A DNA stretch of 64,000 bases from an uncultured SAR116 cluster alpha proteobacterium. GTDB taxonomy: Bacteria; Pseudomonadota; Alphaproteobacteria; Puniceispirillales; Puniceispirillaceae. This document shows positions 1 to 10,400 of the stretch, one piece after another (position 1 is the first letter of the stretch; each line of letters starts with the position of its first letter). The stretch is taken from assembly GCA_902623185.1 (NCBI GenBank), contig CACNSW010000003.1, positions 22,911 through 86,910 on the forward strand, in the 5' to 3' direction. The notes beneath the pieces were generated by a model, which was not told the DNA's origin, did not search any database, and saw only the letters and a program-made list of their open reading frames with translations. The position numbers were made by a program, and so were the translations under genes.

Positions 1-177
1 TTTGAGATTGGCCTTGATATTAGGCTCGAGATCTTGCCCACGAACGACAACGTCTTGTTGTGGGTTTAGAAATACACAGAAGGATCATTTATCAACAACT
101 GTATGCAACTGAAATTTAGGAAAGTGCCCGGCCAATATATTGTCAGCGTCAATTTAGGGTACCAAGAGCAAAAACCA

Positions 178-1221
178 TCAGAAAGGCATTGGGTGCATCC
201 GGTGGACAGCGTCGATCTCCGCAATCACCGTTTTGGACAGAGTGACGTTAACGGAGCCCAGCAGGCACTCAAGCTGGCTTAGAGTAGTCGCACCAATGAT
301 CAAGGACATCATCGCTGGCCGTGTCATCGCCCAGGCTAGCGCCATTTGACTTGGGTCGAGTCCATGTCGTTTGGCGATGTCTAGATAGGCGTCAATTGCT
401 GGCCAGACTCGTGGGTTTATCCTGCCGCCTAATTCTGGGCCAATGGAACGCCGGGATCCCGTTGGTATTGCCCCGTTTTGATACTTGCCACTCAACATAC
501 CACAGGCAATCGGGGAATAAGCAAACAGTCCGACTTGTTCATTATGGCATAGCTCGGCAAGATCAGTGTCATAGAGACGGCACAGCAGGCTATATTCATT
601 CTGTAGTGACATCACCCTTGGCAAATTACGGTCCTCGGAGATGCGTAGCCATTGTGCTGTTCCCCATGCACTCTCATTTGACAGACCGAAATGCCGAACC
701 TTGCCCTGTTTCTGCAACCTTTCCATCATATCGAGAACCTCGCTCATGTGGCTGAGCGTCTCCTGCTTATTTTGTTGTGTTGGATCATAATGCCAATTTT
801 GGCGGAACATGTAGGAACCACGGTTGGGCCAATGTAGTTGATATAAATCAATGTAATCAGTCTGTAATGCGGCTAATGAGCTTTCCACAGCTATAGAGAT
901 AATTTTGGGCGTGATTGGGCCACCACCTCGCAGGTTTCTAAAGCCGTCGCCAGCCACTTTGGTTGCGATCAATACTTCATTACGCCGTCCTGATTTGGCT
1001 ACCCATTCGCCGATTACACGTTCTGTGTCCCCCTGTGTTTCAGCGGACATTGGCGTCGTCGGATAGATTTCTGCAGTGTCAATGATGTTGACGCCGCGTT
1101 CCAGAGCCATGTCAATCTGCGCGTGACCCTCCTCGGTTGTATTCTGTGACCCCCACGTCATTGAACCAAGGCAAATTGCACTCACGTCAATGTCGGTCGA
1201 ACCCAGTTTGTTGTAGATCAT
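178..1221 (-). CDS. aldo/keto reductase (Tas-like)
   Basis: 347-aa ORF; MIYNKLGSTDIDVSAICLGSMTWG start, DTAEIYP and LHWP motifs typical of aldo/keto reductases. Confidence 0.93.
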   Translation of the reverse strand: MIYNKLGSTDIDVSAICLGSMTWGSQNTTEEGHAQIDMALERGVNIIDTAEIYPTTPMSAETQGDTERVIGEWVAKSGRRNEVLIATKVAGDGFRNLRGGGPITPKIISIAVESSLAALQTDYIDLYQLHWPNRGSYMFRQNWHYDPTQQNKQETLSHMSEVLDMMERLQKQGKVRHFGLSNESAWGTAQWLRISEDRNLPRVMSLQNEYSLLCRLYDTDLAELCHNEQVGLFAYSPIACGMLSGKYQNGAIPTGSRRSIGPELGGRINPRVWPAIDAYLDIAKRHGLDPSQMALAWAMTRPAMMSLIIGATTLSQLECLLGSVNVTLSKTVIAEIDAVHRMHPMPF

Positions 1222-1285
1222 TGTCGGCTCTCATTTACAGTTAGCTGGATGGGTAAGTTGTATTTCAACCCAATCAAGGGATAGT

Positions 1286-2275
1286 CTAAATGCTATAAAA
1301 TGCAAAGGTTGTTTGTTGATGGTAAACAGAACCGGGTTCAAGCAGTGCTGATGGAAAATGCGGGTTGTTTGGCGCGTCAGGCCAAATTTGCGGTTCCAGA
1401 CAAAGGCCAGAAAAAGGGACGTACGGTGATTTTATCAGGCCGGACACGGGTGGTCCTAGCTTGTGACCGGTGTAGAATTGTAACCCAGGTTCAGTCGTCG
1501 CCACCTGCATGCCAACACCTGATTTTGGACTGTGAACGCTTGCCACTTGATTTAAGACGCCGCGCTTGGCGCCAAGACAAAAATTATGATCAAATCTTTT
1601 TTCACCGATCAATGCCGGTGTGCGGAGATCAAATCCTGTGCCAGTCACAGCGGCAATTTCGCCTGTTGGAATAGCCTCCTCATTGACAGGCAAATAATGG
1701 TCTGCCGCGATGCTGATTTCATGGCCCCGAATGTCGTTGCTATCATCTAGGCAGAAATAGCTGTGATGCGCTGGATTGAACAGGGTGGGTGCATCGGAAA
1801 TTGCGTTTACAGCCAAAGAAAGGGTGGCCCCATCGCTGATTTCATAGCGGACGATCAGATCTATTTTCCCTGGAAAACCCATCATGCCGTCGGGGTCGGT
1901 CAAGCGCAATTCGACAAAGTCATTCGAATAATCGCTCAAAACCCAATCTCGAACGTCATAGCCCGTTTTGCCTCCATGTAGGCAATGTTTGCCAAGAAAG
2001 TTGGTGTCGAACTGGTGTTGTCTTCCGTCAATTGAAGCTCGACCTAAATTAATCCTATTGGCGTAGCGTCCCACAATCGCACCAAAATAGGGGGAATAGC
2101 GGGGATAATGTTTGAACTTCTTAAACCCCAGAACAAGCGGTGGGTCGTGACCGGTGAGACGAAGATCCTGAATTACAGCGCCCCATGTTAGGATAGTCGC
2201 TGACAATGCGCCATTCCATATGTCAATGGCGAACACATCCTGATTGTCGCCGGAGATACCGATATTGCGGATCAT
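1286..2275 (-). CDS. aldose 1-epimerase (galactose mutarotase) family
   Basis: 329-aa ORF; GRYANRI, NPAHHSYF, GLCLEPQ motifs of aldose 1-epimerase. Confidence 0.92.
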   Translation of the reverse strand: MIRNIGISGDNQDVFAIDIWNGALSATILTWGAVIQDLRLTGHDPPLVLGFKKFKHYPRYSPYFGAIVGRYANRINLGRASIDGRQHQFDTNFLGKHCLHGGKTGYDVRDWVLSDYSNDFVELRLTDPDGMMGFPGKIDLIVRYEISDGATLSLAVNAISDAPTLFNPAHHSYFCLDDSNDIRGHEISIAADHYLPVNEEAIPTGEIAAVTGTGFDLRTPALIGEKRFDHNFCLGAKRGVLNQVASVHSPKSGVGMQVATTEPGLQFYTGHKLGPPVSGLIKSPYVPFSGLCLEPQIWPDAPNNPHFPSALLEPGSVYHQQTTFAFYSI

Positions 2276-2426
2276 TTTTTAATCCTATTTATTTTTTTAT
2301 TGATTCCATTCAATAACATCTGTTGTTTGCGACAATCTGTCACTATATACCGGTCTGGGGGTAAACAATGACTGTTTCTGTTCGGGTGCCACCGGGTTTG
2401 CAGTTGTGCAATGATAAGGACGAAAA

Positions 2427-3728
2427 ATGCGCATTGCGGTTATCGGGTCGGGAATCTCTGGCCTTGGGGCATCTTACCTTCTCAAAAATCATGCTGATGT
2501 TCATCTTTTTGAAAATGCGAACAGATTCGGCGGCCACAGCAACACGGTAGATGCTGATTTTGCTGGTGTAAAGGTACCAGTTGATACTGGCTTCATAGTA
2601 TATAACTCGTTGAATTACCCAAATTTGGTAAAGTTATTTACGCATCTCGGTGTTGTCACTCAAGAAACGGATATGAGCTTTGCCGTTTCGCTAAATGGAG
2701 GGCGGCGTGAATATGAGGGGTCGATAAGGGGTTTGCTTGCGCAACCAGCGAATCTAACCCAACCGCGCTATTGGTCGATGCTAACTGAATTGGTGCGATT
2801 TTACCGCTCAGCGCCACGTACAGCGTATAATGGGCCTGCAAATGAGAGCCTTGGTGCCTTCGTCACTAGGCAGGGTTACAGTGATGCTTTTGTGGCAGAC
2901 CATTTGTTGCCAATGGGTGCTGCTATCTGGTCTTGTACTTCAGGCATGATGCTTGATTTTCCAGTTCGCTCTTATATGCGCTTTTTAGAAAATCATAAGT
3001 TGCTAAATTTTGTCGACCGTCCGCAATGGCGAACGGTATCTGGCGGGTCACGTGAATATGTCAGGCGGATAATCGCCGAACTTGGATCCAAAAGTCATAA
3101 ATCAACCCGCATAACCCGACTGCGCCGGGCGCAGGGCGGAGTAGTTATTACTATTGCTGGTCAGGGTGATGTGTGGTTTGACAAGGTAATTCTTGCAGCC
3201 CATGCGAATCAATCACTAGCGCTGATTGGTGATGCAACGACGCTCGAGCGCGAAATCCTGTCGAGCTTTCGTTTTCAGGAAAATCGGGCAGTGCTGCATT
3301 CAGACCCGGTTCTGATGCCAAAACGGCGCGCTGCATGGGGGTCATGGAATTACGTCACTGGTTCAGACCACGATGGTGGGTTATGTTTAAGCTACTGGAT
3401 GAACCGTTTGCAATCAATTGATCCGGCCTACCCGCTTTATGAAACTCTAAACCCGCACATTGAACCTAACCCCTCGCTTGTTCATGGCGAATTCAAATAT
3501 GACCACCCCGTGTTCGATCAGCAGGCCATTCTTGCGCAGGCACGTCTTCCTGAAATTCAGGGGCATAACAATCTTTTCTTCGCCGGAGCCTGGACAGGAT
3601 ACGGTTTCCATGAGGATGGGTTGAAATCGGCAATTGCCATTGCCCGTTCTTTAAACATTGAGGTTCCATGGCGAAGTGATGTTGCCGCCTATCCACTGCA
3701 TAATGAAGAGGAAAGAGAGATCGCCTGA
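2427..3728 (+). CDS. FAD/NAD(P)-binding amine oxidase-like protein (COG2907 type)
   Basis: N-terminal Rossmann MRIAVIGSGISGLGASYLL; C-terminal FAGAWTGYGFHEDGLKSAIA FAD-binding motif. Confidence 0.9.
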   Translation: MRIAVIGSGISGLGASYLLKNHADVHLFENANRFGGHSNTVDADFAGVKVPVDTGFIVYNSLNYPNLVKLFTHLGVVTQETDMSFAVSLNGGRREYEGSIRGLLAQPANLTQPRYWSMLTELVRFYRSAPRTAYNGPANESLGAFVTRQGYSDAFVADHLLPMGAAIWSCTSGMMLDFPVRSYMRFLENHKLLNFVDRPQWRTVSGGSREYVRRIIAELGSKSHKSTRITRLRRAQGGVVITIAGQGDVWFDKVILAAHANQSLALIGDATTLEREILSSFRFQENRAVLHSDPVLMPKRRAAWGSWNYVTGSDHDGGLCLSYWMNRLQSIDPAYPLYETLNPHIEPNPSLVHGEFKYDHPVFDQQAILAQARLPEIQGHNNLFFAGAWTGYGFHEDGLKSAIAIARSLNIEVPWRSDVAAYPLHNEEEREIA

Positions 3729-4513
3729 TGCCAGCCTGTGCCCTTGTGCCATCACAGATACATCACACACGTCACGGGCCGCCATCACATTTTCTGCGGC
3801 GCAAAGGTCTATCGATCTGGATCGATCTTGATGATCTTGAAGCCGCCAGTAGGCAGTCGTTGCTTTTCTCCGTTGATCGTTTTAATCTGCTGGCTTTCAG
3901 CCAGCGTGATTATGGGCCTAATTACCGTTGCCATACTCCGGTTGAACCTCTTGCCGCCTATGCACGTCGGCTGGCTAAAGAGTTATGTCCGAATGTATGC
4001 ATAGCCTCAGTTCATCTTTTGACCTTTCCCCGAATCCTTGGTGTGGCCTTCAATCCAGTTTCAGCCTACCTGTTGCGTGATAGCCTTGGCCGGGACGCGA
4101 TGGTAATCTACGAGGTCCATAATACCTTTGGTGACATACATTCTTACGCTGGGGTACCGGCTCGGGACGGCTCGTTGTTGCACGCTGTCAAGCTACTCCA
4201 TGTCTCACCATTTTTTCCAGTTGACGGAGAATACCGATTGAGGATAAGGGCAGGCAATGCGCCCGCGCCCGTGCGTTTGCTGATGCGGTATATGCTCAAT
4301 GGCACTGTGCAGTTGACCGCGACGCTCCGTGGGTCGCCAGAACCCATGACGACATGGGGCATTGTCCGAGGCCTTTTTAAAACCGGTCAGTGGCCTTTGC
4401 GTCCATTTATGTCCATTCATTTTGAGGCTGTAAAATTATGGATAAAAAAGGTACCTTTCTATCGACGGCCGCAGCCACCTGCGGCATGGTCTAAAGCTAA
4501 TTCTGGTGATTAG
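3728..4513 (+). CDS. DUF1365 family protein
   Basis: 261-aa ORF overlapping the upstream stop; HTRHGPPSHFLRRKG, FNPVSAY and EVHNTFGD motifs of DUF1365. Confidence 0.88.
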   Translation: MPACALVPSQIHHTRHGPPSHFLRRKGLSIWIDLDDLEAASRQSLLFSVDRFNLLAFSQRDYGPNYRCHTPVEPLAAYARRLAKELCPNVCIASVHLLTFPRILGVAFNPVSAYLLRDSLGRDAMVIYEVHNTFGDIHSYAGVPARDGSLLHAVKLLHVSPFFPVDGEYRLRIRAGNAPAPVRLLMRYMLNGTVQLTATLRGSPEPMTTWGIVRGLFKTGQWPLRPFMSIHFEAVKLWIKKVPFYRRPQPPAAWSKANSGD

Positions 4514-4528
4514 GGAGTTGTTAGTGGC

Positions 4529-5722
4529 GTGAGTGTGGCTGGGTTTCTTGATAATAGGAGAAAGGATTTTTTGGCGGCGATACTCGCCAGGGTCCAATGT
4601 GGTGAAATTTGTGTTACCTGGCCCGATGGTACCGTGCAAACTTTTTCTGGAGAAACATCCGGTCCATCATGTGACGTAAAATTTCATTCTTCGATTGCCT
4701 TGAGCAGGGTACTTCGCCACGGCAAGATGGGGTTTTGTGAGGCTGTTATTGATGGCGAGATCACCAGCAAAGATTTGCCAAAGGTGATTGAATTTGCGGT
4801 GCTGCATGACACCTATCTTGAGACTGTGCTAAAGGCCAACCCGATGCGTCGGTTCGGGTTGAAGCTCTTTCACTTGCTGCGACGCAATAATAAGGCTGGA
4901 GCGGCACGCAATATTTCATACCATTATGACCTTGGAAATGATTTCTATGGCGCTTGGCTCGATCGCACGATGACTTATTCCTCGGCAGTTTTTAAAAATG
5001 ATGACGATGATCTATCACAGGGTCAGATCAATAAATATCAATGTTTAGTTGAGCTTGCCGATATTAGGCCCGATGATCATGTTTTAGAAATAGGCTGTGG
5101 GTGGGGTGGCTTTGCTAAATATGTTGCCTCAACCATTGGCGCAAAGGTTACCGGTATTACTATTTCCAAAGAGCAGCACGCCTTTGCTAGGAAGAGCATT
5201 GATGAAGCTGGCCTTAACGATAGAGCTGATGTCAGACTAGCGGATTATCGTGAGCTTGACGGCAAATATGACAAGGTCGTCTCAATCGAGATGTTTGAGG
5301 CGGTAGGGCAGGCCTATTGGCCAACCTATTTTGGTGTTGTCTCCAATCTACTAAAAAAAGGTGGGCGGGCTGCTATTCAAGCGATAACGATTGATGATGC
5401 TGCGTTTGAAGCCTACCGTCGGGACCCCGATTTCATTCAGCGCTATATTTTTCCGGGTGGCATGTTGCCATCGTTGCCTGTTTTACAGTCACCGCTGCGC
5501 TTGGCAGGGCTTGAATTATTAGAAGAGCGTGGCTACGGCCTGCACTACGCAAGGACATTGGCGCAATGGCGCGAGCGTTTTAACGCGGCCTGGCCGGACT
5601 TGGCCACCGGTCAGTTTGACGCTCGGTTCAAGCGGATGTGGGAGCTTTATCTTGCTTATTGCGAGGGTGGATTTCGCGGCGGAATCATTGATGTCAAACA
5701 GATGCTCCTGATGCATAGATAG
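4529..5722 (+). CDS. cyclopropane-fatty-acyl-phospholipid synthase family SAM methyltransferase
   Basis: ISYHYDLGNDFYGAWLDRTMTYSSAVF and VLEIGCGWGGFA motifs of CFA synthases. Confidence 0.95.
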   Translation: MSVAGFLDNRRKDFLAAILARVQCGEICVTWPDGTVQTFSGETSGPSCDVKFHSSIALSRVLRHGKMGFCEAVIDGEITSKDLPKVIEFAVLHDTYLETVLKANPMRRFGLKLFHLLRRNNKAGAARNISYHYDLGNDFYGAWLDRTMTYSSAVFKNDDDDLSQGQINKYQCLVELADIRPDDHVLEIGCGWGGFAKYVASTIGAKVTGITISKEQHAFARKSIDEAGLNDRADVRLADYRELDGKYDKVVSIEMFEAVGQAYWPTYFGVVSNLLKKGGRAAIQAITIDDAAFEAYRRDPDFIQRYIFPGGMLPSLPVLQSPLRLAGLELLEERGYGLHYARTLAQWRERFNAAWPDLATGQFDARFKRMWELYLAYCEGGFRGGIIDVKQMLLMHR

Positions 5723-5729
5723 CAACGAT

Positions 5730-6191
5730 ATGGCTAAAAAACTGACCATTCCTACCCTTGATCCCGCAACCTATTTTAATGGTACTTTGAGTGCATATGG
5801 TGTTTTTGTTGACCGCTTTGGAAGCCTGCGGCGTCAATTTCATGTCACTGTCGTTGGACGGAGAACTAGTCAGGGTTTTCAGCTTGATGAAGCTTTTGTC
5901 TATGATGATGGTGAAACTGAAATGCGTCGGTGGGAAGTCACTAAATTTGGAGAGGGGCAATATAAGGGCATTTGCGCTGACGTTGTCGGGTATGCGACTG
6001 GCCAACTTGAAGGCAATATGCTCAGCTGGCGTTACAAATTCCGTCTCCCACTGTATGGGCGCAAAATTTCGGTGATGTTCGATGATGTCATGGTTCTTTT
6101 GGAAGCAGGGATTTTGGTCAACCGCGCGGTTGTTTCAAAGTGGGGAATAAAGCTAGGTGAAGTGCTAATCAGCTTTCGCCCAGCAGTCTAG
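5730..6191 (+). CDS. DUF3833 family protein
   Basis: 153-aa ORF immediately after the CFA-type gene; FNGTLSAYGVFVDRFGSLRRQFHVTVVG pattern and position typical of DUF3833. Confidence 0.8.
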   Translation: MAKKLTIPTLDPATYFNGTLSAYGVFVDRFGSLRRQFHVTVVGRRTSQGFQLDEAFVYDDGETEMRRWEVTKFGEGQYKGICADVVGYATGQLEGNMLSWRYKFRLPLYGRKISVMFDDVMVLLEAGILVNRAVVSKWGIKLGEVLISFRPAV

Positions 6192-6646
6192 TTTATTTTT
6201 ACCACGAAAATTCGCATGAGCTGGCGTACCAGCGCTCCGATGAATGGTAATTTTGAAAGCAACTGGCTAGCACTGTCCCAGTGGTCAATATGGTGTGAGA
6301 CAAGCCCGGTCTTGGTGATATGAATCTCGCTCATCCCCTCAAGTTCCAGTGGTACTGATGGCCATCCCCTGGTGCGCGCCGTCATCTGCCACCGCAGATA
6401 GGCGACATCTCGATCTGCCTGTGTGGAATGGACGACGTCGGAAACGGTGAATTGCGGTTCGATCGTGGTCTCGAACATATGTTCGAAAACAGCGCCAAAA
6501 GCCGCTTTGCCCCGCAGATTGTTGAAAGGGTCGACGAAAACCACATCAATTTCAACAAGCGCTAGGAGCGCATCAATGTTTCCGGAACGAAGCGATGTGA
6601 AGGCGGTGACATAGGAATTGATCAGTTTTTGATGCGATTTTGCCAT
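6188..6646 (-). CDS. SnoaL/NTF2-like fold protein
   Basis: 152-aa ORF; VFVDPFNNLRGKAAFGAVFEHMF and HHIDHWDSASQL pattern typical of SnoaL-like proteins; abuts the SDR gene. Confidence 0.78.
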   Translation of the reverse strand: MAKSHQKLINSYVTAFTSLRSGNIDALLALVEIDVVFVDPFNNLRGKAAFGAVFEHMFETTIEPQFTVSDVVHSTQADRDVAYLRWQMTARTRGWPSVPLELEGMSEIHITKTGLVSHHIDHWDSASQLLSKLPFIGALVRQLMRIFVVKIN

Positions 6647-7389
6647 TAGACATATCCTGTTCGTCTACCGACAATCCTGAAAAACCATTTATCAGGCAGA
6701 AAGCGCAGCCATGCCATACTGCGGGTAAAGGATTTTGGAAAATGCACCAGAAAATCATTTTTTGCCATGGCGTCGATGATTGCCTGTGCCGCTGCATCAG
6801 CTGTCATGAGGCCCGGCATCTCGAAATCATTCACCGCTGTCGCCTCACTCTCGACAAAACCCGGACAGATAACCTGCAGCCTCACTCCCTTGGGCTGCAG
6901 GTCGAAATGGAGCGATTCGGCAAGTGAGATTAGCGCTGCCTTGGTAGGGCCATAGGCAGCCGATTTTGGTAGGCCGCGCCATCCGGCAACTGACGAGATA
7001 ATAACAATATGTCCCCCGCCCCGCGCTATCATGCGAGGCACAATTGCCGCTAATGCGTTGACCACGCCCATATAATTGACGTCCATATGGTTCGCATAAA
7101 TGGCTGGATCAATCGCGCTACCATCCTGAGGTTGGTAGATGCCAGCATTCAAAATAGCAATATCAACACTACCTTGTGCATTCTCGGCGGCGGCGACGCT
7201 CTCGGCAAGTTGGTTGGCCATGGTTACATCACAACCTGCAGACCAAAAGCCCGACAGTTTGGTTGCCATGGTGGCCAATCGATCATTGCGGCGAGCCACC
7301 GCACTCACCCTGTCGCCGTTTTCGCAAAGGCGTTTGGCCAACGCCGCGCCAATTCCTGCGCTTGCGCCTGTTAGAAAATAATGCGTCAT
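6646..7389 (-). CDS. short-chain dehydrogenase/reductase
   Basis: Start trimmed from 7509 to the internal Met at 7389 (MTHYFLTGASAGIGAAL); NAGIYQP and YGPTKAAL SDR motifs. Confidence 0.93.
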   Translation of the reverse strand: MTHYFLTGASAGIGAALAKRLCENGDRVSAVARRNDRLATMATKLSGFWSAGCDVTMANQLAESVAAAENAQGSVDIAILNAGIYQPQDGSAIDPAIYANHMDVNYMGVVNALAAIVPRMIARGGGHIVIISSVAGWRGLPKSAAYGPTKAALISLAESLHFDLQPKGVRLQVICPGFVESEATAVNDFEMPGLMTADAAAQAIIDAMAKNDFLVHFPKSFTRSMAWLRFLPDKWFFRIVGRRTGYV

Positions 7390-7498
7390 GTTTCTGCCTA
7401 TCCTATACCTGATATAGGTGGGTATCATTGGCCCGGATGTGAAGGGCAGTGGCAATAGCAATAGCCCAGCCAAATCTGTGTGACAGGGGTTAAATGGC

Positions 7499-10400
7499 AT
7501 GTTGAGCAAGGCAGAGCGCGAACATTGGCAGGGTTTGCTGGCAACCGATTACGGCATCATCGCCGATCTGTACCGACTTAATGGCGAGTTTGATCTGAAT
7601 ATCGCCGTTGAGGTAAAGGGGGAGGTACGTTGGGTGCTCAAAATCATGCGCCCTGACTGTGGGGCGGGACTCGTCGAGATGCAGATTGCAGCGTTGGACC
7701 ATGTGCGTGACGCTGATCCTGACTTGCCAGTTCCTCGGATTCAAAAATCTGCTGGTGGAAAAGATTCCGTCATCTGGCCAGACCATGAAGGCAAGCGGCG
7801 AATCGTCTGGCTGATCACTGCTCTGCCGGGTATGCCCTATGGGGTGCTGCAGCCCCATACTAGTACACTGATGGAACAGACGGGCTGTGTTCTGGCGCGT
7901 CTGACCAAAGCCCTCGTAAAGTTTGAGCACACCGCCTTGGAGCGGGATTTCAAATGGCACCCGCTGCGTCCCCAGTGGGCAAAGGCGCATATTGACTTGG
8001 TGCCTGATGAGCCAAATAGAACATTCATAAGATATGTATTTCAGAATTTTGAAAGCGAGTGTGAAGGTATTTTATTAAGTTTGGATCAAACCCCCATTCA
8101 TTGTGACGGGAATGATTACAATTTGCTTGCCCTGCCATCGCTGACAGGCCCGGTATGCAGCGGTGTGATTGATTTTGGTGATATGACGCGAGCGCCGGTC
8201 ATCTGTGACCTTGCCACGGCGGCGGCATATCTGATTCTTGGGCAATGCCGGCCATTGGACATGCTGTGCGCGTTGGTTCGCGGCTACCACAGCGTGCATC
8301 CCTTCAACAAAGCTGAATTGGCGCTGCTCTATCCGTTGCTGCTGACGAGGCTTGCTGTCAGTCTGGTCAATGCTGCGATGATGAAGCAGAAGTCACCGGA
8401 TGATCCCTATATGACGATTTCTGAGGCGCCTGCGCTGGCTTTTCTGAACGAGGCTCGCGATTGGCCCTTTGCGATGGTGACCAGACGGTTGCATCTCGCT
8501 GTTGGCTTTCCGGTTGTTGGTCACGCGGGACGTGTTTTGACCTGGCTAAATGATAGAAGCGATGATTTTGCATCAATTTTTGCCATTGATTCTTCCGGTG
8601 ATCTTCCCGGTGACAGTAGCTTCTGGCCACGCTGTTCCTGCTCCCTTGCTGACTCTGTTCTGCCTGAGAACCCAACGGCGATCAGCCTCGACGAGGCACA
8701 GACGCTGGTTCCAGCGGCCATCGGGACACCAACGCTGCATGTGGGATATTACGCAGAACCCCGGCTTGTCTACACTGAACCCGCCTTTCTGACCGGTGCG
8801 CATCCGTTAGAGGGGCGGCGCACAATTCATCTGGGGATTGATGTGTTTGCGCCGGCGGGTATTCAAATCGCACCGCCGCTGGGGGCAACCGTAGTTGCCA
8901 CGGCCAACCGGCAGGAAAGGCTCGATTATGGGGGGGTGGTCATTCTGAAGCATCAAACAGAGGCCGGTGATGTCTTTTTCTCCCTCTATGGTCATCTAGA
9001 TCCTGACTCGATCACCAATCTGCGCCCGGGGCAGCGGCTTTCCGCTGGTATGGCTTTTGCCCGCCTCGGCGCGGCGGAAGTCAATGGAGGGTGGCAGCCT
9101 CATCTTCATCTGCAGCTTGGCCTTTCGCTTGCCGGTTATGACGATGAGCGTGATTTTGACTGGCCCGGGGCAGCCGACCCGGATGATCTTGACTATCAGC
9201 TTGCCCTCTATCCCAATCCGGCACCGTTGCTAGGACTGTCTGGCAAATCAACCCTCTATCCTCAGATTGACAAGGGCGAGGTGCATGCCACGCGCCGCGC
9301 CAGCTTTGGTGGAAATCTTAAATTATCATATGAAAGACCGGTGATGCTGATGCGTGGCTGGCGGCACTACCTCTATGATGAGTATGGCCGTACCTACCTC
9401 GACGCCTACAACAATGTACCGCATGTCGGCCACGCACATCCTCGTTTGCGGGACATTGCATCACGCCAGCTGGGCCTGATCAACACAAACACCCGTTATC
9501 TCCATCCAGCGCAAATTGATTTTGCCGCAGCATTGAAAAAACGCCTGCCAGAACATTTGACACATTGCTATTTTGTGACCAGCGGGTCTGAGGCGAATGA
9601 GTTGGCCCTGCGTATCGCCCGGGCCTACACTGGGGCCAGGGGGATGATTGTTCAAGAGCACGGCTATCACGGTCATACGACTGGCACAATTGACATCTCG
9701 CCCTATAAATTCAATGGACCGGGAGGCGATGGCGCACCCGACTGGGTGGAAACTGTCGAGCTGGCTGACCCTTACCGGGGACGCTTTGGCTATGGTGACG
9801 CTGCCGCTGGCCCAAGGTATGCGGCGTCTGTTGATGGTGCGCTCACCGCGCTTGGCGATCGGGGTTATCAATTGTGCGGTTTTATCGCCGAGAGCTATCC
9901 GAGTGTCGGAGGTCAAATTGAGCCACCGGCTGGCTATCTGGCCGCCGTCTATGAAAAGGTGCGGACAGCAGGTGGTGTCTGCATCGCTGATGAGGTGCAG
10001 ACCAGCCTTGGGCGTCTGGGCGATGCCTATTGGGGCTTTGCTACACAGAATGCCGTGCCGGATATGGTTGTCTTGGGTAAGCCGGTCGGCAATGGGCACC
10101 CCATCGGCGTTGTAGTGACAACGGCTGCGATCGCGAATTCCTTCGCCAATGGCATGGAGTTCTTCTCAACTTTTGGTGGAACCACGCTTGCCTGCCTAAT
10201 CGGTGCCGAAGTGCTGCAGATTGTTGATGATGAGGGGTTGCAGGCAAATGCAGCAAAAACGGGTGCGCAGCTTCTTGCTGGCTTTCGCACGCTGCAATCC
10301 AGATATGACCTGATCGGCGATGTGCGCGGACGTGGGCTGTTTCTTGGAATCGAACTGGTGTGTGACCGTCAGACCAAAGCTCCGGCAACGGCGCTGGCTG

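Noticed and set aside
1-69. Open frame FEIGLDIRLEILPTNDNVLLWV* at the window start
   Set aside because: Could be the tail of an upstream gene but too short to assign
9461-10099. 212-aa - strand ORF
   Set aside because: Antisense to the well-supported PLP domain of the fusion protein; no recognisable motif
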